Shown: positions 9,818-19,679 of the stretch, one piece after another
Layout: each line of letters begins with the position of its first letter
Numbering within the stretch: position 1 is the stretch's first letter
From: Methanobrevibacter sp. TMH8
Lineage (GTDB): Archaea; Methanobacteriota; Methanobacteria; Methanobacteriales; Methanobacteriaceae
DNA: 64,000 nucleotides
Reading direction: 5' to 3'
Assembly (NCBI RefSeq): GCF_020148105.1
Contig: NZ_JAHLZE010000038.1
Span: forward strand, 105,724 to 169,723
Made by a program: the position numbers and the translations under genes
The notes under the pieces: generated by a model
Database searches by the model: none
Seen by the model: only the letters and a program-made list of their open reading frames with translations
Told to the model about the DNA's origin: nothing

Positions 9818-9940
9818 TTAAATATCACCATCATCTCCTTTATTCCAATTTATGACACCATATATTACACATAATAATGTAGATAATATAACAAGTATAT
9901 AACCACTTAAAACCCAGGGATCAGGTATTCCTAAAATCAT
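9818..9940 (-). CDS. Symporter small accessory protein, copy 1 (40 aa)
   Basis: A 40-codon gene reading MILGIPDPWVLSGYILVILS at its start, with one hydrophobic membrane segment (about residues 9-31) and a short charged tail ending NWNKGDDGDI. The start has AGAGGT upstream. It begins 64 bases after the symporter gene ends, on the same strand. An almost identical copy follows the second symporter (12148-12279), which is strong evidence that it is a real gene conserved with the transporter. Small single-span proteins of this kind are known beside sodium:solute symporters; how they act is not known to me. Confidence 0.85.
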   Translation of the reverse strand: MILGIPDPWVLSGYILVILSTLLCVIYGVINWNKGDDGDI

Positions 9941-10004
9941 TTTAAAACCTCTATATAAGTTCATTAATTATTTAATAATTGGTTATTAATATTGAATCAT
10001 TTGA

Positions 10005-11618
10005 TTATTTCCCACTAATTTCAGATTTTTTTAATCCAACATCACCATAACATTTTTTAATATGTTCTTCACTCATTGGTTTAGTAAGTAAACTCACAAC
10101 AACAGTGAAAATAAAAGATACTGGCACAGCTATTATTATAGCATCAATAGATGGGAAAGGCATAATATTAATAAGTGTTGATTGTCCTGTTAAAAGCATG
10201 CAAATCCCTAAACCTTTAGCAGTGTTTCCAAATACAAATATTAACCATAATAGAGATACAATTGTTCCAGAAAGGATTCCTGCAATAGCTCCTTCTCTTG
10301 TAGCTCTTTTCCAATATAAAGCACAAATATATACACTTAAAAATGCCGCTGCACAAATCCCATAAAACATTGCAGTTCCTTGAGCTACTACACTTCCAGG
10401 CAATATCAAACTAAGAACAAATGCTAAAACAACAGCTATTAAAATTCCAATACGAGTCAATGTAAAAGACCCGATACTTTTTTTATTTTTAACTGTTTCA
10501 TATATGTCTCTACCTAATGAAGTTCCTTGTGCATGATATTGAGAACTTAATGTAGACATAGCTGCAGCCAATAATGTTAATAAGAACACATAAACAAACC
10601 ACTCTGGAAGAGCCATATTAATAAAAGTAGGAATTATTTTATCAATATTTCCTCCTACAACATCAACAGCTACCTGTCCAATTTTATCAAAGAAATAAAC
10701 ATTAGATAATGCCCCAACTATAAATGCTGTTCCAGTAGAAAATGCTATAAATATTCCTCCTACTAAAACCGCCCTATTTAATTCTTTATCAGATTCTACT
10801 GTCATAAATCTAACAGCTAATTGCGGTTGAGCTAAAACTCCAATACCTACACCAATAATAGTTGTAGAAACAAGTGACCACCAGAAAGGACTTCCAAGAG
10901 TTGGAAAAGTTGTCCATCCAGTTCCCCCAATAGCTTGAGCACTAGCGGGGAAATGTGGAGCTAAATTCGTAAGAGCAGTATGCGATTCTGTGATTCCCCC
11001 AAGTAACCAATAAGTAAATATAAGTAAAAATATCATTCCAAAAAGCATTATTGATCCTTGAACAGCTTCAGTATACATTACACCTTTTATTCCTCCAAAT
11101 ATAACATATGCTGCTACAATAATAGATAAAATAAGTAAAGACAAATGAAAATTTAAAGATAAAGATGTTTCCATGAACCTAGCAGCACCAATTAGAACTA
11201 CTGATGCATATATAGGCATAGCAAAGAAAATAATTCCTCCACTAAAATATTGAATAAATTTACTATTGAATCTTCTAGATAAAAATTCTGGAAATGTTAA
11301 AGAATCTAAATTATGGCCCATTTTACGAGTTCTTTTACCCATTAGAATAAATGCTATGAATATTCCACAAAAGACATTGAAGAATGTTAGCCATAATAAA
11401 CTCATACCAAATTGACCAGCAGCTCCTCCAAATCCAACAATAGCTGCCGTACTAATAAATGTAGCCCCATAACTTAGAGCCATAATATAAGGATGGGTTT
11501 TTCGTCCTGCAAGCATAAAATCTTCAGAAGATTTAGTACGTTTCCAAGCCAAGTATCCAACATACCCAACAATAAAGAAATAAATTAGAAAAACTATTAA
11601 TAAAACTACATAATCCAT
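10005..11618 (-). CDS. Sodium:solute symporter family transporter, copy 1
   Basis: A 537-residue polytopic membrane protein of the SSS family (PutP/PanF type) with about 13 hydrophobic segments. Recognisable blocks are the N-terminal YVGYLAWKRTKSSEDFMLAGR, the SYGATFISTAAIVGFGGAAG segment in transmembrane 2, and a GQFGMSL turn. Family members couple Na+ entry to uptake of proline, pantothenate, acetate or other organic solutes. The start has GAGGGG before ATG. It is a tandem duplicate of the 12334-13947 gene; nearly all positions agree apart from parts of the middle loops and the C-terminus. The neighbouring aryl-acetate genes make an aryl acid a possible substrate, by inference. Confidence 0.85.
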   Translation of the reverse strand: MDYVVLLIVFLIYFFIVGYVGYLAWKRTKSSEDFMLAGRKTHPYIMALSYGATFISTAAIVGFGGAAGQFGMSLLWLTFFNVFCGIFIAFILMGKRTRKMGHNLDSLTFPEFLSRRFNSKFIQYFSGGIIFFAMPIYASVVLIGAARFMETSLSLNFHLSLLILSIIVAAYVIFGGIKGVMYTEAVQGSIMLFGMIFLLIFTYWLLGGITESHTALTNLAPHFPASAQAIGGTGWTTFPTLGSPFWWSLVSTTIIGVGIGVLAQPQLAVRFMTVESDKELNRAVLVGGIFIAFSTGTAFIVGALSNVYFFDKIGQVAVDVVGGNIDKIIPTFINMALPEWFVYVFLLTLLAAAMSTLSSQYHAQGTSLGRDIYETVKNKKSIGSFTLTRIGILIAVVLAFVLSLILPGSVVAQGTAMFYGICAAAFLSVYICALYWKRATREGAIAGILSGTIVSLLWLIFVFGNTAKGLGICMLLTGQSTLINIMPFPSIDAIIIAVPVSFIFTVVVSLLTKPMSEEHIKKCYGDVGLKKSEISGK

Positions 11619-12147
11619 TGATACCCCTCAAATACTTAAATATTGATTAAATTTATCAAGTTAATAAGATATAAGAAAAAATAAAAAATTTTATTATTAA
11701 TTATTATTAATTATATTTATAAAACTATGAATTTTTTTGTTAATTTAATATTATATAAAGTTTTATAGATTAAGCTCCATATAATCCAAATAGTGTTTTA
11801 ACAATTTTTTAAGAAAATTAATAGTTTTTTAGCTAATATTTGAAAATTATCTTGTTAATAGATTCTAATGTTCAAATTTTAAGTGAAAATTTCGAAATCA
11901 ATACTTAAAATATATCAATAAATATAATAAAAAGAATAGTTATCAAAAAATTTAGATGTAACATATTTTTTATTAATAATAGTACATAATTTATGTTTTT
12001 TTCAAAGAAATTAAGATTATTTTTTATCATAAATAATCAGAAATAGAAAAAAAGTAAAAATATGAAAAGTAAAAGACTAACAAAATTTAAAAAAAGAAAT
12101 AAATAAAAAATAAATGAATATTATGATGAATTATAATAAAAAAATAG
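11619..12147. other. Spacer between symporter copy 1 and the second accessory gene
   Basis: Untranslated leader and promoter of symporter copy 1 on the left, and T-rich minus-strand sequence at about 12040-12120 (A-rich on the plus strand) that could terminate the copy 2 transcript. No gene seen. Confidence 0.55.
11751..11760 (-). promoter_or_regulatory. TATA box of symporter copy 1
   Basis: Read on the minus strand this is CTTTATATAA, preceded by AAAA and followed about 20 bases later by an AACAAAAAAA run. The same arrangement is found before symporter copy 2. A start about 25 bases downstream gives a leader of roughly 105 nt. Confidence 0.5.
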
Positions 12148-12279
12148 CTATTCATCAGAATAACTATCATCATCACCTTTATTCCAGTTTATTATTCCAT
12201 ATGCTACACATATCAGTGTAGATAGAATAACAAGTATATAACCACTTAAAACCCAGGGATCAGGTATTCCTAAAATCAT
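12148..12279 (-). CDS. Symporter small accessory protein, copy 2 (43 aa)
   Basis: A 43-codon gene starting MILGIPDPWVLSGYILVILS, identical over the first 20 residues to the copy at 9818-9940, then diverging (TLICVAYGIINWNKGDDD) and ending in an acidic tail YSDE. The ribosome site is AGGTGT. It follows symporter copy 2 by 54 bases, the same layout as the first pair. Substitutions between the two copies are conservative within the membrane segment and the reading frame is kept, which supports selection on the peptide. Confidence 0.85.
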   Translation of the reverse strand: MILGIPDPWVLSGYILVILSTLICVAYGIINWNKGDDDSYSDE

Positions 12280-12333
12280 TTTTACACCTTTAAACCATAA
12301 TAATAAACTTTACATCATTTTTTATTTTTATTT

Positions 12334-13947
12334 TTATTTTCCACTAGTCTCAGACTTTTTTGAAACATCACTTTTGAAACATTTGTCAATATACTCTTGA
12401 GACATTGGTTTTGTAAGTAAACTTACAACGATAGTGAAAATTAAAGATACAGGAACAGCTATTATTATAGCATCAATAGCTGGCCAAGGCATAGTTGGAA
12501 TAAGCATTGGTTGGCCTGTTAAAAATTGGCAAATACCAAGTCCTTTTGCAGTTTTTCCAAATACAAATATTAACCAAAACAAACTTACAATTATTCCTGA
12601 AACAATTCCAGCAATAGCTCCTTCTCTTGTAGCTCTTTTCCAATATAAAGCACAAATATATACACTTAAAAATGCCGCTGCACAAATTCCATAGAACAAC
12701 GCAGTCCCTTGAGCTACTACACTTCCAGGCAATATCAAACTAAGAACAAATGCTAAAACAACAGCTACTAAAATTCCAATACGAGTTAATTTAACAGATG
12801 ATACATCTTTTTTCTTTTTTAATGTTTCATATATATCTCTACCTAATGAAGTTCCCTGAGCATGATATTGAGAACTTAATGTAGACATAGCTGCAGCTAA
12901 TAATGTTAATAAAAACACATAAACAAACCATTCTGGAAGAGCCATATTAATAAAAGTAGGAATGATTTTATCAATATTCCCTCCAACAACATCAACAGAT
13001 ATTTGTCCTAATTTATCAAAGAAATATACATTAGATAATGCTCCAACGATATAAGCAGTTCCAGGGATAGCAGCAATAAAAAGACCTCCCATTAAAACTG
13101 CTCTATTTAATTCTTTGTTAGATTTTACTGTAAGATATCTAACAGCCAATTGTGGTTGAGCTAAAACTCCAATACCCACACCAATAATCATTGTGGAAAC
13201 AAGAGACCACCAAAATGGACTTCCAAGAGTTGGAAATGTTGTCCACCCAGTTCCCCCTAATGCTTGAGCACTAGCTGGGAAATGTGGAGCAAGATTTGTA
13301 AGTGCAGTTTGAGATCCTGTAACTCCTCCAAGTAACCAATAAGTAAATATAAGCAAAAATATCATTCCAAAAAACATTATAGTTCCTTGAACTACTTCTG
13401 TATACATTACACCTTTTATTCCTCCAAATATAACATATGCTGCTACAATAATAGATAAAATAAGTAGAGACAAATGGAAATTAAGAGAAAGAGTAGTTTC
13501 CATAAATCTTGCAGCACCTATAAGAACTACAGATGCATAAATAGGCATACCAAAGAATATTATTCCACCACTAAAATATTGGATGAATCTACTGTCAAAT
13601 CGACGAGATAAAAACTCTGGAAAAGTCAAAGCACCTAAATTGTGACCAATTTTTCGAGTTCTTTTTCCCATAAAAATAAATGCAATAAATACACCAACAA
13701 AAATATTCAAAAATACTAACCATAACAAACTCATACCAAATTGTCCCGCAACTCCCCCAAAACCAACAATTGCTGCAGTACTAATGAACGTCGCACCATA
13801 ACTTAGTGCCATGATATAAGGGTGTGTTTTACGCCCTGCAACCATAAATTCTTCTGATGATTGAGTACGTTTCCATGCTAGGTAACCAACATACCCTAAA
13901 ACTAAGAAATATATTATAAAAACTATAGATAAAATCATTAAATCCAT
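12334..13947 (-). CDS. Sodium:solute symporter family transporter, copy 2
   Basis: A 537-residue SSS-family transporter, the tandem paralogue of the 10005-11618 gene and the same length to the residue. The conserved segments YVGYLAWKRTQSSEEFMVAGR and SYGATFISTAAIVGFGGVAG are present; the longest differences lie in the loop with NLGALTFPEF, around residues 275-300, and in the C-terminal tail. This distribution suggests an old duplication kept under selection rather than a recent repeat. The start ATG at 13947 has a weaker upstream site (GAGGT). It is followed by its own accessory peptide gene. The substrate is unknown. Confidence 0.85.
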   Translation of the reverse strand: MDLMILSIVFIIYFLVLGYVGYLAWKRTQSSEEFMVAGRKTHPYIMALSYGATFISTAAIVGFGGVAGQFGMSLLWLVFLNIFVGVFIAFIFMGKRTRKIGHNLGALTFPEFLSRRFDSRFIQYFSGGIIFFGMPIYASVVLIGAARFMETTLSLNFHLSLLILSIIVAAYVIFGGIKGVMYTEVVQGTIMFFGMIFLLIFTYWLLGGVTGSQTALTNLAPHFPASAQALGGTGWTTFPTLGSPFWWSLVSTMIIGVGIGVLAQPQLAVRYLTVKSNKELNRAVLMGGLFIAAIPGTAYIVGALSNVYFFDKLGQISVDVVGGNIDKIIPTFINMALPEWFVYVFLLTLLAAAMSTLSSQYHAQGTSLGRDIYETLKKKKDVSSVKLTRIGILVAVVLAFVLSLILPGSVVAQGTALFYGICAAAFLSVYICALYWKRATREGAIAGIVSGIIVSLFWLIFVFGKTAKGLGICQFLTGQPMLIPTMPWPAIDAIIIAVPVSLIFTIVVSLLTKPMSQEYIDKCFKSDVSKKSETSGK

Positions 13948-14480
13948 AAATAAACCTCATACAATAATAAAATCATTAAGATAAATATATATCAAATTTT
14001 AACCAATGATTCAAATATTAAAATCTAATCTAAAAAAGACTATAAACTTTTTTTGTTCATTATTATTATATAAGTTTTTATAAATGAATTTTGATTAAGT
14101 TCTTTGATATATTAAAAAATTTAATAATAACATAAATAAAAATAAAAAATAAATAAATAATCTAATAAAAATAAAAATTCAAAGAAGATATAAAAAGATA
14201 AAAAACTAAAAAATAAGAATAAAAAATCTAAGAAATAAAAATAAAAATAATATAATAAAGAATAATATAACCACCAAATAATACCACCATAATAATATAA
14301 AACACTATATAATAATGTAAAACAAAATATATAACATCCTATATAATTTATATATATTATATAATGTAGTATACATATAATTTATAAAATAATGAAACAA
14401 TCATTTAATAAATAAGTAAAAAGATCACTTTTGTCAAAATAATCAAAAAACGAATAATATAAAGATAATATAGGGATAAT
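13948..14480. other. Divergent promoter region between symporter copy 2 and the aryl-CoA ligase
   Basis: Holds the minus-strand TATA box of the symporter at 14065-14074 and, for the plus strand, AATTTATATATAT near 14346-14358 about 125 bases before the ligase. No gene seen. Confidence 0.55.
14065..14074 (-). promoter_or_regulatory. TATA box of symporter copy 2
   Basis: Minus-strand CTTATATAAT preceded by AAAA and followed by AACAAAAAAA, matching the promoter of copy 1. The predicted leader is about 95-100 nt. Confidence 0.5.
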
Positions 14481-15782
14481 ATGGTATGGAATCAAAAAAC
14501 AGAATGCATGGATTTAAAAGAAAAAGAGAAACTGCAGCTAAAAAGGCTACAAGAGACAGTTAAAAAAGCTTATGAAAATGTCCCATTTTATAAAAATAAA
14601 TTTGATGAAGTAGGAATTAAACCAGAAGATATTAAAACTTTGGAAGATATAGAAAAATTACCATTTACAACTAAAACAGACCTTCGTGATGCTTATCCTT
14701 TTGGAATGTTTGCAGTTCCTGAAGAAGAAATAATTGAAATACATACTACATCTGGAACAACTGGAAAACCAACAGTTTCAGGATATACAAAAAAAGATCT
14801 TGAAATATGGGCAGAAGTTAGTGCAAGGGCAATTACAATGGCTCTTGGAACTAGAGGAGATAGAATTCAGAACTGTTATGGATATGGATTATTCACAGGA
14901 GGACTTGGAATTCACTATGGAGGCCACAAAGTAGGAGCAACTGTAGTCCCAATCTCTGCTGGAAATACAAAACGTCAGATTGAAGTTATGAAAGATTTTC
15001 AAAGTACAATCTTAACTTGTACTCCATCTTATGCTCTCTATTTAGCTGAAGTTCTCGAAAAAGAAGGTTTAACCCCTGAAGAAATTAGTTTAAAATCAGG
15101 AATTTTTGGAGCTGAAATGTGGACTGAAGAAATGAGAGATGAACTTGAAAAACGTCTTGGAATTATAGCTCTCAATATTTATGGGTTAACTGAAATTATT
15201 GGCCCAGGAGTAGCTCAAGAATGTTCTGAGAAAGTGGGACTTCATATTTCTGATGATCATTTTTATCCCGAAATAATTGATTCAAAAACAAAAAAACAGC
15301 TCCCTATAGGAGAAAATGGAGAATTAGTTTTAACAACTTTGACAAGAGAAGGAATGCCAGTAATAAGATTCCGTACCAAAGATATAACATCACTTAACAA
15401 AGAAACATGTAAATGTGGAAGAACATTAGTACGAATGAGTAGAATCACTGGTAGAAGTGATGATATGCTTAAAATAAGAGGCATTATAGTATTCCCATCA
15501 CAAATTGAAAAAGCTTTACTTAAAATAGAAGGCTTAACCCCAAATTATCAAATTGTAATTACAAGACCTGGGGCCCTTGATGAACTTGAAATTAAAGTAG
15601 AAACCACCAAAGATCTATTTTCAGATGAAATGAGAAAAATGGAAGCTATTGAAGAAAATATAGCTAAGGTAGTCCAAAAAGAAATTGGTTTGCGTGTGAA
15701 TGTAACTCTTGTAGAACCAGAATCTCTTCCAAGAAGCGAAGGAAAAGCAGTTAGAGTAATTGATGAACGGGATTTTAATTAA
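14481..15782 (+). CDS. Phenylacetate-CoA ligase family protein (aryl acetate activation)
   Basis: A 433-residue AMP-forming ligase of the PaaK family. The ATP/AMP loop [16 protein letters not shown] is at about residues 89-104, and the C-terminal lid has the [14 protein letters not shown] motif. The family converts phenylacetate and similar aryl acids to CoA thioesters. In Methanobacteriales this enzyme sits with indolepyruvate:ferredoxin oxidoreductase, which carboxylates arylacetyl-CoA to the arylpyruvate, so it probably feeds aromatic amino acid synthesis from scavenged aryl acetates. ATG start with TAGGGA upstream. An ACT-domain gene follows 29 bases later and is likely co-transcribed. 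Confidence 0.88.
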   Translation: MVWNQKTECMDLKEKEKLQLKRLQETVKKAYENVPFYKNKFDEVGIKPEDIKTLEDIEKLPFTTKTDLRDAYPFGMFAVPEEEIIEIHTTSGTTGKPTVSGYTKKDLEIWAEVSARAITMALGTRGDRIQNCYGYGLFTGGLGIHYGGHKVGATVVPISAGNTKRQIEVMKDFQSTILTCTPSYALYLAEVLEKEGLTPEEISLKSGIFGAEMWTEEMRDELEKRLGIIALNIYGLTEIIGPGVAQECSEKVGLHISDDHFYPEIIDSKTKKQLPIGENGELVLTTLTREGMPVIRFRTKDITSLNKETCKCGRTLVRMSRITGRSDDMLKIRGIIVFPSQIEKALLKIEGLTPNYQIVITRPGALDELEIKVETTKDLFSDEMRKMEAIEENIAKVVQKEIGLRVNVTLVEPESLPRSEGKAVRVIDERDFN

Positions 15783-15811
15783 TAAGATAAAATGTAAAAT
15801 GGGGAAATTTT

Positions 15812-16243
15812 ATGAAGAATAAACAAATATCAGTATTTATTGAAAATAAGGAAGGTAAATTAAAAAAAGCTATTGATATATTATCTAAAGAAGGTATTAA
15901 TATTAGAGCTTTATCTATAGCTGACACAACTAAATTTGGAATACTAAGATTAATTATATCAGATAATGAAAAAGCAAAAAAAATTCTAGAAAAGAACAAT
16001 TTTGTAGTAAAAGAAAATGAAGTAATTATTGTAGAAGTTCCAGACGAACCAAATGGTCTCAATACAGTACTTGGATATCTTGATGATAATGGTATAAATG
16101 TAGAATATCTTTATGCATTTGTAAGTAAAAAAAGAGATGAAGCTATTGTTGTAATGAGGTTAGAAAATATAGAAGATGGAATAAAAGTTCTAAAAAAGAA
16201 TAATGCAAATCTATTAACTGATGAAGATATTAAAGATATTTAA
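15812..16243 (+). CDS. ACT domain protein, likely amino-acid sensor for the aryl-CoA ligase
   Basis: A 143-residue protein with two ACT domains in tandem (about residues 1-65 and 70-140; the first starts [18 protein letters not shown]). ACT domains bind amino acids and regulate enzymes. The gene has a GGGGA ribosome site and follows the ligase by 29 bases; this ligase-ACT pair is a known arrangement in methanogens and some bacteria. A feedback role by an aromatic amino acid is inference from that context. Confidence 0.85.
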   Translation: MKNKQISVFIENKEGKLKKAIDILSKEGINIRALSIADTTKFGILRLIISDNEKAKKILEKNNFVVKENEVIIVEVPDEPNGLNTVLGYLDDNGINVEYLYAFVSKKRDEAIVVMRLENIEDGIKVLKKNNANLLTDEDIKDI

Positions 16244-16397
16244 TAATTATATTAATGAATTATATTTATTAATATAAGATAGTGAGTTATATATACTATA
16301 TATACATTTAAATAAGTAGTTTTATTAAAACTACCATATTTAAAATAAAACTAATATTGAAAAAATAAGTATAAAATTAATTTAAAATTTCATTTAT

Positions 16398-16685
16398 TTA
16401 TTCTTCTAAACTTTTTAATAGTTTAGCAATTTCTTCTCTAGTATATCCTAATTTTACAAATAAACTAGAAATATCCTCATTATCTTTTAATTCAGTGATT
16501 TCATTCCATTTTTTGAAATCATTTATTAAAATTGATTTTATTAAGAGTTGAATTGTTATTAAAGTATTACTATCTATAGCTACTAAGACTTCCTCATTTT
16601 TAAAAAGACCTTTTGGATCAATTAATTCAAAGCTTTCATCAAGAGCATCTCTTTGAATGATAGCATTTTTTACTTCATAAGCCAC
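16398..16685 (-). CDS. Hypothetical protein, 95 aa
   Basis: Not recognised. A 95-residue soluble protein, acidic in the C-terminal half, with a helical pattern at the end (TREEIAKLLKSLEE). Translation should start at GTG (16683-16685), behind a good GGTGAT site, reading MAYEVKNAII. It lies downstream of iorB on the same strand with a 126-base gap, so it may share the iorA-iorB transcript or have its own promoter. Confidence 0.65.
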   Translation of the reverse strand: MAYEVKNAIIQRDALDESFELIDPKGLFKNEEVLVAIDSNTLITIQLLIKSILINDFKKWNEITELKDNEDISSLFVKLGYTREEIAKLLKSLEE

Positions 16686-16811
16686 AAAATCACCATATTA
16701 ATATTTTTATTTTGCTGTTTTACTAAATTATGAATATTATCATATTTATTTTTATATTTTTTAATTTTTACTAATTAGAACTAAATTACAGAAATCAAAT
16801 CATTTTTATTA

Positions 16812-17417
16812 TTAGCTATTTTTTACCAAATTATAACCATTTTCAATGGCATTTAAATTCATTTCATGGAATTTTGAATTTAAATTGTTCTTCATAGATT
16901 TTATAATTGATTTTTTTGAAAGCGGAAATGTATCCATAGCTATAGCTCCACCAAGAAGAACCATATTTAAAGATAAAAGATTTCCAGCATCAAGAGCTAA
17001 TTTTTCCCCATCAATTGGATAAACAGAATTATAATTATCATTTAAAACATTTATAATATTTTTAACATTAGGATAGCTCTGATTTAATTGAGTTAATGTT
17101 GAAGGAACTATTGGAGAGGTGTTAAAAGCTATGTTAGTATTCTTATTTGCTTTATTTAAAGCTCTAATTGCTTCAATAGGTTCAAAACTAAGAATTATAT
17201 CTGCATTAGCTTCTTCTATAATTGAACTTTTATAATCACCAATCTTTAACTCTGTAGATACAACTCCCCCTCTTTGAGACATCCCATGAATTTCACTCAT
17301 TACAACTTCATGCCCTTCATGCATAGCTGCTTCACCTATGATAACAGAAGTTTTAATGATTCCCTGGCCTCCAACACCACAAATATAAATATTATAAGAA
17401 TTTTCTTTATTAAACAT
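16812..17417 (-). CDS. iorB: Indolepyruvate ferredoxin oxidoreductase, beta subunit
   Basis: A 201-residue gamma-type subunit of the 2-oxoacid:ferredoxin oxidoreductase family, with the typical start YNIYICGVGGQGIIKTSVIIGEAA and the MSQRGGVV block near residues 46-53. With IorA it interconverts arylpyruvates and arylacetyl-CoA using ferredoxin. The start ATG follows TAGGGAT. It is encoded 153 bases downstream of iorA on the same strand, in the usual A-then-B order. Confidence 0.93.
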   Translation of the reverse strand: MFNKENSYNIYICGVGGQGIIKTSVIIGEAAMHEGHEVVMSEIHGMSQRGGVVSTELKIGDYKSSIIEEANADIILSFEPIEAIRALNKANKNTNIAFNTSPIVPSTLTQLNQSYPNVKNIINVLNDNYNSVYPIDGEKLALDAGNLLSLNMVLLGGAIAMDTFPLSKKSIIKSMKNNLNSKFHEMNLNAIENGYNLVKNS

Positions 17418-17570
17418 AAATATCCCTATTAAAATTATTATAAGAATTTTCTTTATTAAATATAATTATCTTTATTTTAATTAATTTCTATACTTTAAGT
17501 TCTTTATTTTAATTAATTTCTTTACTTAATCTTTTTATTTTAATTATTATATACTTTAATCAATATGATA

Positions 17571-19679
17571 TTAATCTTTTTTTACACCAATAGCTTTTTT
17601 ATCACACATTTGCACACAGACAGTACAACCTTTACACATAAAATCATCTACAATAACTTTTCCATCGACTAAAGAAATTGCAGGACATGCTAATGTGTCA
17701 ATGCATTCATGACAATCATTACATTTATCATGTTTCACTGCCATTGGTTTTTTTGGTTTTATTCCTTTTATAAGAGTACATGGATATTTAGCTATTATAA
17801 CAGACACCCCATCATATTCAAGAGCTCTTTTATAAGTATCAACTGTATTTTTTAGATTCATAGGATTAATTGTTTCAACAAATTCACAACCTGAAGCTTT
17901 AGCTATTGCTTCAATGGAAATTTCAGGAGCAATATCCCCCATTCCATCAACTGGAAGTCCAGGATTTGGTTGTCCTCCAGTCATTGCAGTTGTTCTATTA
18001 TCAAGAACCGTTACCACAAATCTATGTTTGTTATGAACGCCATTGATAAGAGGAGGAATACCTCCATGGAAAAATGTTGAATCTCCAATAAAACTAACAA
18101 TGTATTGATCAGTTCCAACAGAAAATCCACAAGCATCACCAATACTAGATCCCATTGACAGAAGGTAGTCAGTAGTTTCATAAGGAGGACTTACACCAAG
18201 AGTATAACATCCAATGTCAGAAGAAAATATAAGATTTTCATTAGCTATATTTAATTCTTCAGCTGCACGCCTAACACCAAAATATGTAGCCCTATGAGAA
18301 CAACCTGGACACAATGTAGGAGAACGTGACGGTAAATTATCTTGCATATTAGCTATTTTTTCATCACTATTTAAAGGATTATTAGATTCATCATTAGACC
18401 TATTAAATTCATCAATAGCCCCATCATCAATAAATTCACCCATAATTATTTTATTAATAGAATTTCTCACAATATCACAATTGAATTCATGAATAAGAGG
18501 AAAAGTTCCATCAATTTTTCCAAAGACCGGAATATCCATTCCAATTTCACCAATAGCAGCTAAAACTTCTGTTTCCATTATTGGATCAACTTCTTCAATT
18601 ACAAAAACTCCATCTAATTCTTCGAGGAAATCTAAAATCAGATCTCTTGGAAGGGGATAAGTAAAACCTAATTTCAAAATATCAATAGGTAAATTATCTT
18701 CGTTAACCACATCAAAAGCATAATTAAATGCACTACCACTAGTTATGATACCAAATCTCTTATTATTAATTTCACCAAGACTTAAATCAATATTAAAGTT
18801 AGAATCAGAAGTTTTATTAATACCATTATTACTATTAAAATTATTATTATTAATATTAATATTATTATTAATATTTTTATTTCCATTAATATTTTCTTCA
18901 ATTATATGATCAATAGGTCTAAAAACCCTATTAAACTCAGAAATATTACTTATAACTCCTATATCATCCATTTTTTCTACAACTTGTCCATGCATTACCA
19001 TTGCATTTTCTGGAACTGGAACAAATTGTTTTGGATTCTTTTTAAAGAAGCCTTTTTTCCAATGAACTTCTTTAGAGTTTTTTGATAAATTTGTATTTTC
19101 TTCTTTTTTAGGAACATTATCAAATTCTACAATACCTCTCATATGAGAAACCCTAGTAGTTGTACGAAGAATAACTGGAATAGAAAATTCTCTTGAAAGT
19201 TCATACCCATAAACCATCATATCTTTGACTTCTTGAGGGTTTGAAGGTTCTAATACAGGACAATTAGCTAATCTAGCGTAATGACGATTATCTTGTTCAT
19301 TTTGTGAAGAAAACATTGAAGGGTCATCTGCACTTAATACAACTAGACCTCCAGGAGTTCCAGTATAAACTGCTGTCATAAATGAATCAGAAGCAACGTT
19401 TAGACCCACATGTTTCATAAATGTAAATGATTTTACTCCACTAGCTGCACTAGCAGCTGCAACTTCCATAGCTACTTTTTCATTAGCAGAAAATTCAAAA
19501 AAAATCCCTGCATCCTTTGCAAGAACTGATAAAATATTTCCAATCTCAGAAGACGGAGTTCCTGGATAAGTTGCTGCGATTGAAATACCTGCTTCAATAG
19601 CTCCTCTAACAGCAGCTTCATTACCTAATAAAAACTCCTTATCCCCAAATTTACCTTGTACTAATTGATTTAAATCCAT
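17571..19679 (-). CDS. iorA: Indolepyruvate ferredoxin oxidoreductase, alpha subunit
   Basis: A 702-residue catalytic subunit. In order: an N-terminal pyrimidine-binding domain (GNEAAVRGAIEAGISIAATY), the transketolase-like middle, a thiamine diphosphate domain (PTLCPGCSHRATYFG; GDSTFFHGGIPP), and a C-terminal two-cluster ferredoxin (CNDCHECIDTLACP and CKGCTVCVQMC). Two ATGs lie in the start; GAGG gives better spacing to the one at 19679. Two low-complexity Asn-rich insertions interrupt the protein, one near residues 262-290 and one near 425-445. They are absent from ordinary IorA and look like loops between domains. It pairs with iorB and the aryl-CoA ligase. Confidence 0.93.
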   Translation of the reverse strand: MDLNQLVQGKFGDKEFLLGNEAAVRGAIEAGISIAATYPGTPSSEIGNILSVLAKDAGIFFEFSANEKVAMEVAAASAASGVKSFTFMKHVGLNVASDSFMTAVYTGTPGGLVVLSADDPSMFSSQNEQDNRHYARLANCPVLEPSNPQEVKDMMVYGYELSREFSIPVILRTTTRVSHMRGIVEFDNVPKKEENTNLSKNSKEVHWKKGFFKKNPKQFVPVPENAMVMHGQVVEKMDDIGVISNISEFNRVFRPIDHIIEENINGNKNINNNININNNNFNSNNGINKTSDSNFNIDLSLGEINNKRFGIITSGSAFNYAFDVVNEDNLPIDILKLGFTYPLPRDLILDFLEELDGVFVIEEVDPIMETEVLAAIGEIGMDIPVFGKIDGTFPLIHEFNCDIVRNSINKIIMGEFIDDGAIDEFNRSNDESNNPLNSDEKIANMQDNLPSRSPTLCPGCSHRATYFGVRRAAEELNIANENLIFSSDIGCYTLGVSPPYETTDYLLSMGSSIGDACGFSVGTDQYIVSFIGDSTFFHGGIPPLINGVHNKHRFVVTVLDNRTTAMTGGQPNPGLPVDGMGDIAPEISIEAIAKASGCEFVETINPMNLKNTVDTYKRALEYDGVSVIIAKYPCTLIKGIKPKKPMAVKHDKCNDCHECIDTLACPAISLVDGKVIVDDFMCKGCTVCVQMCDKKAIGVKKD

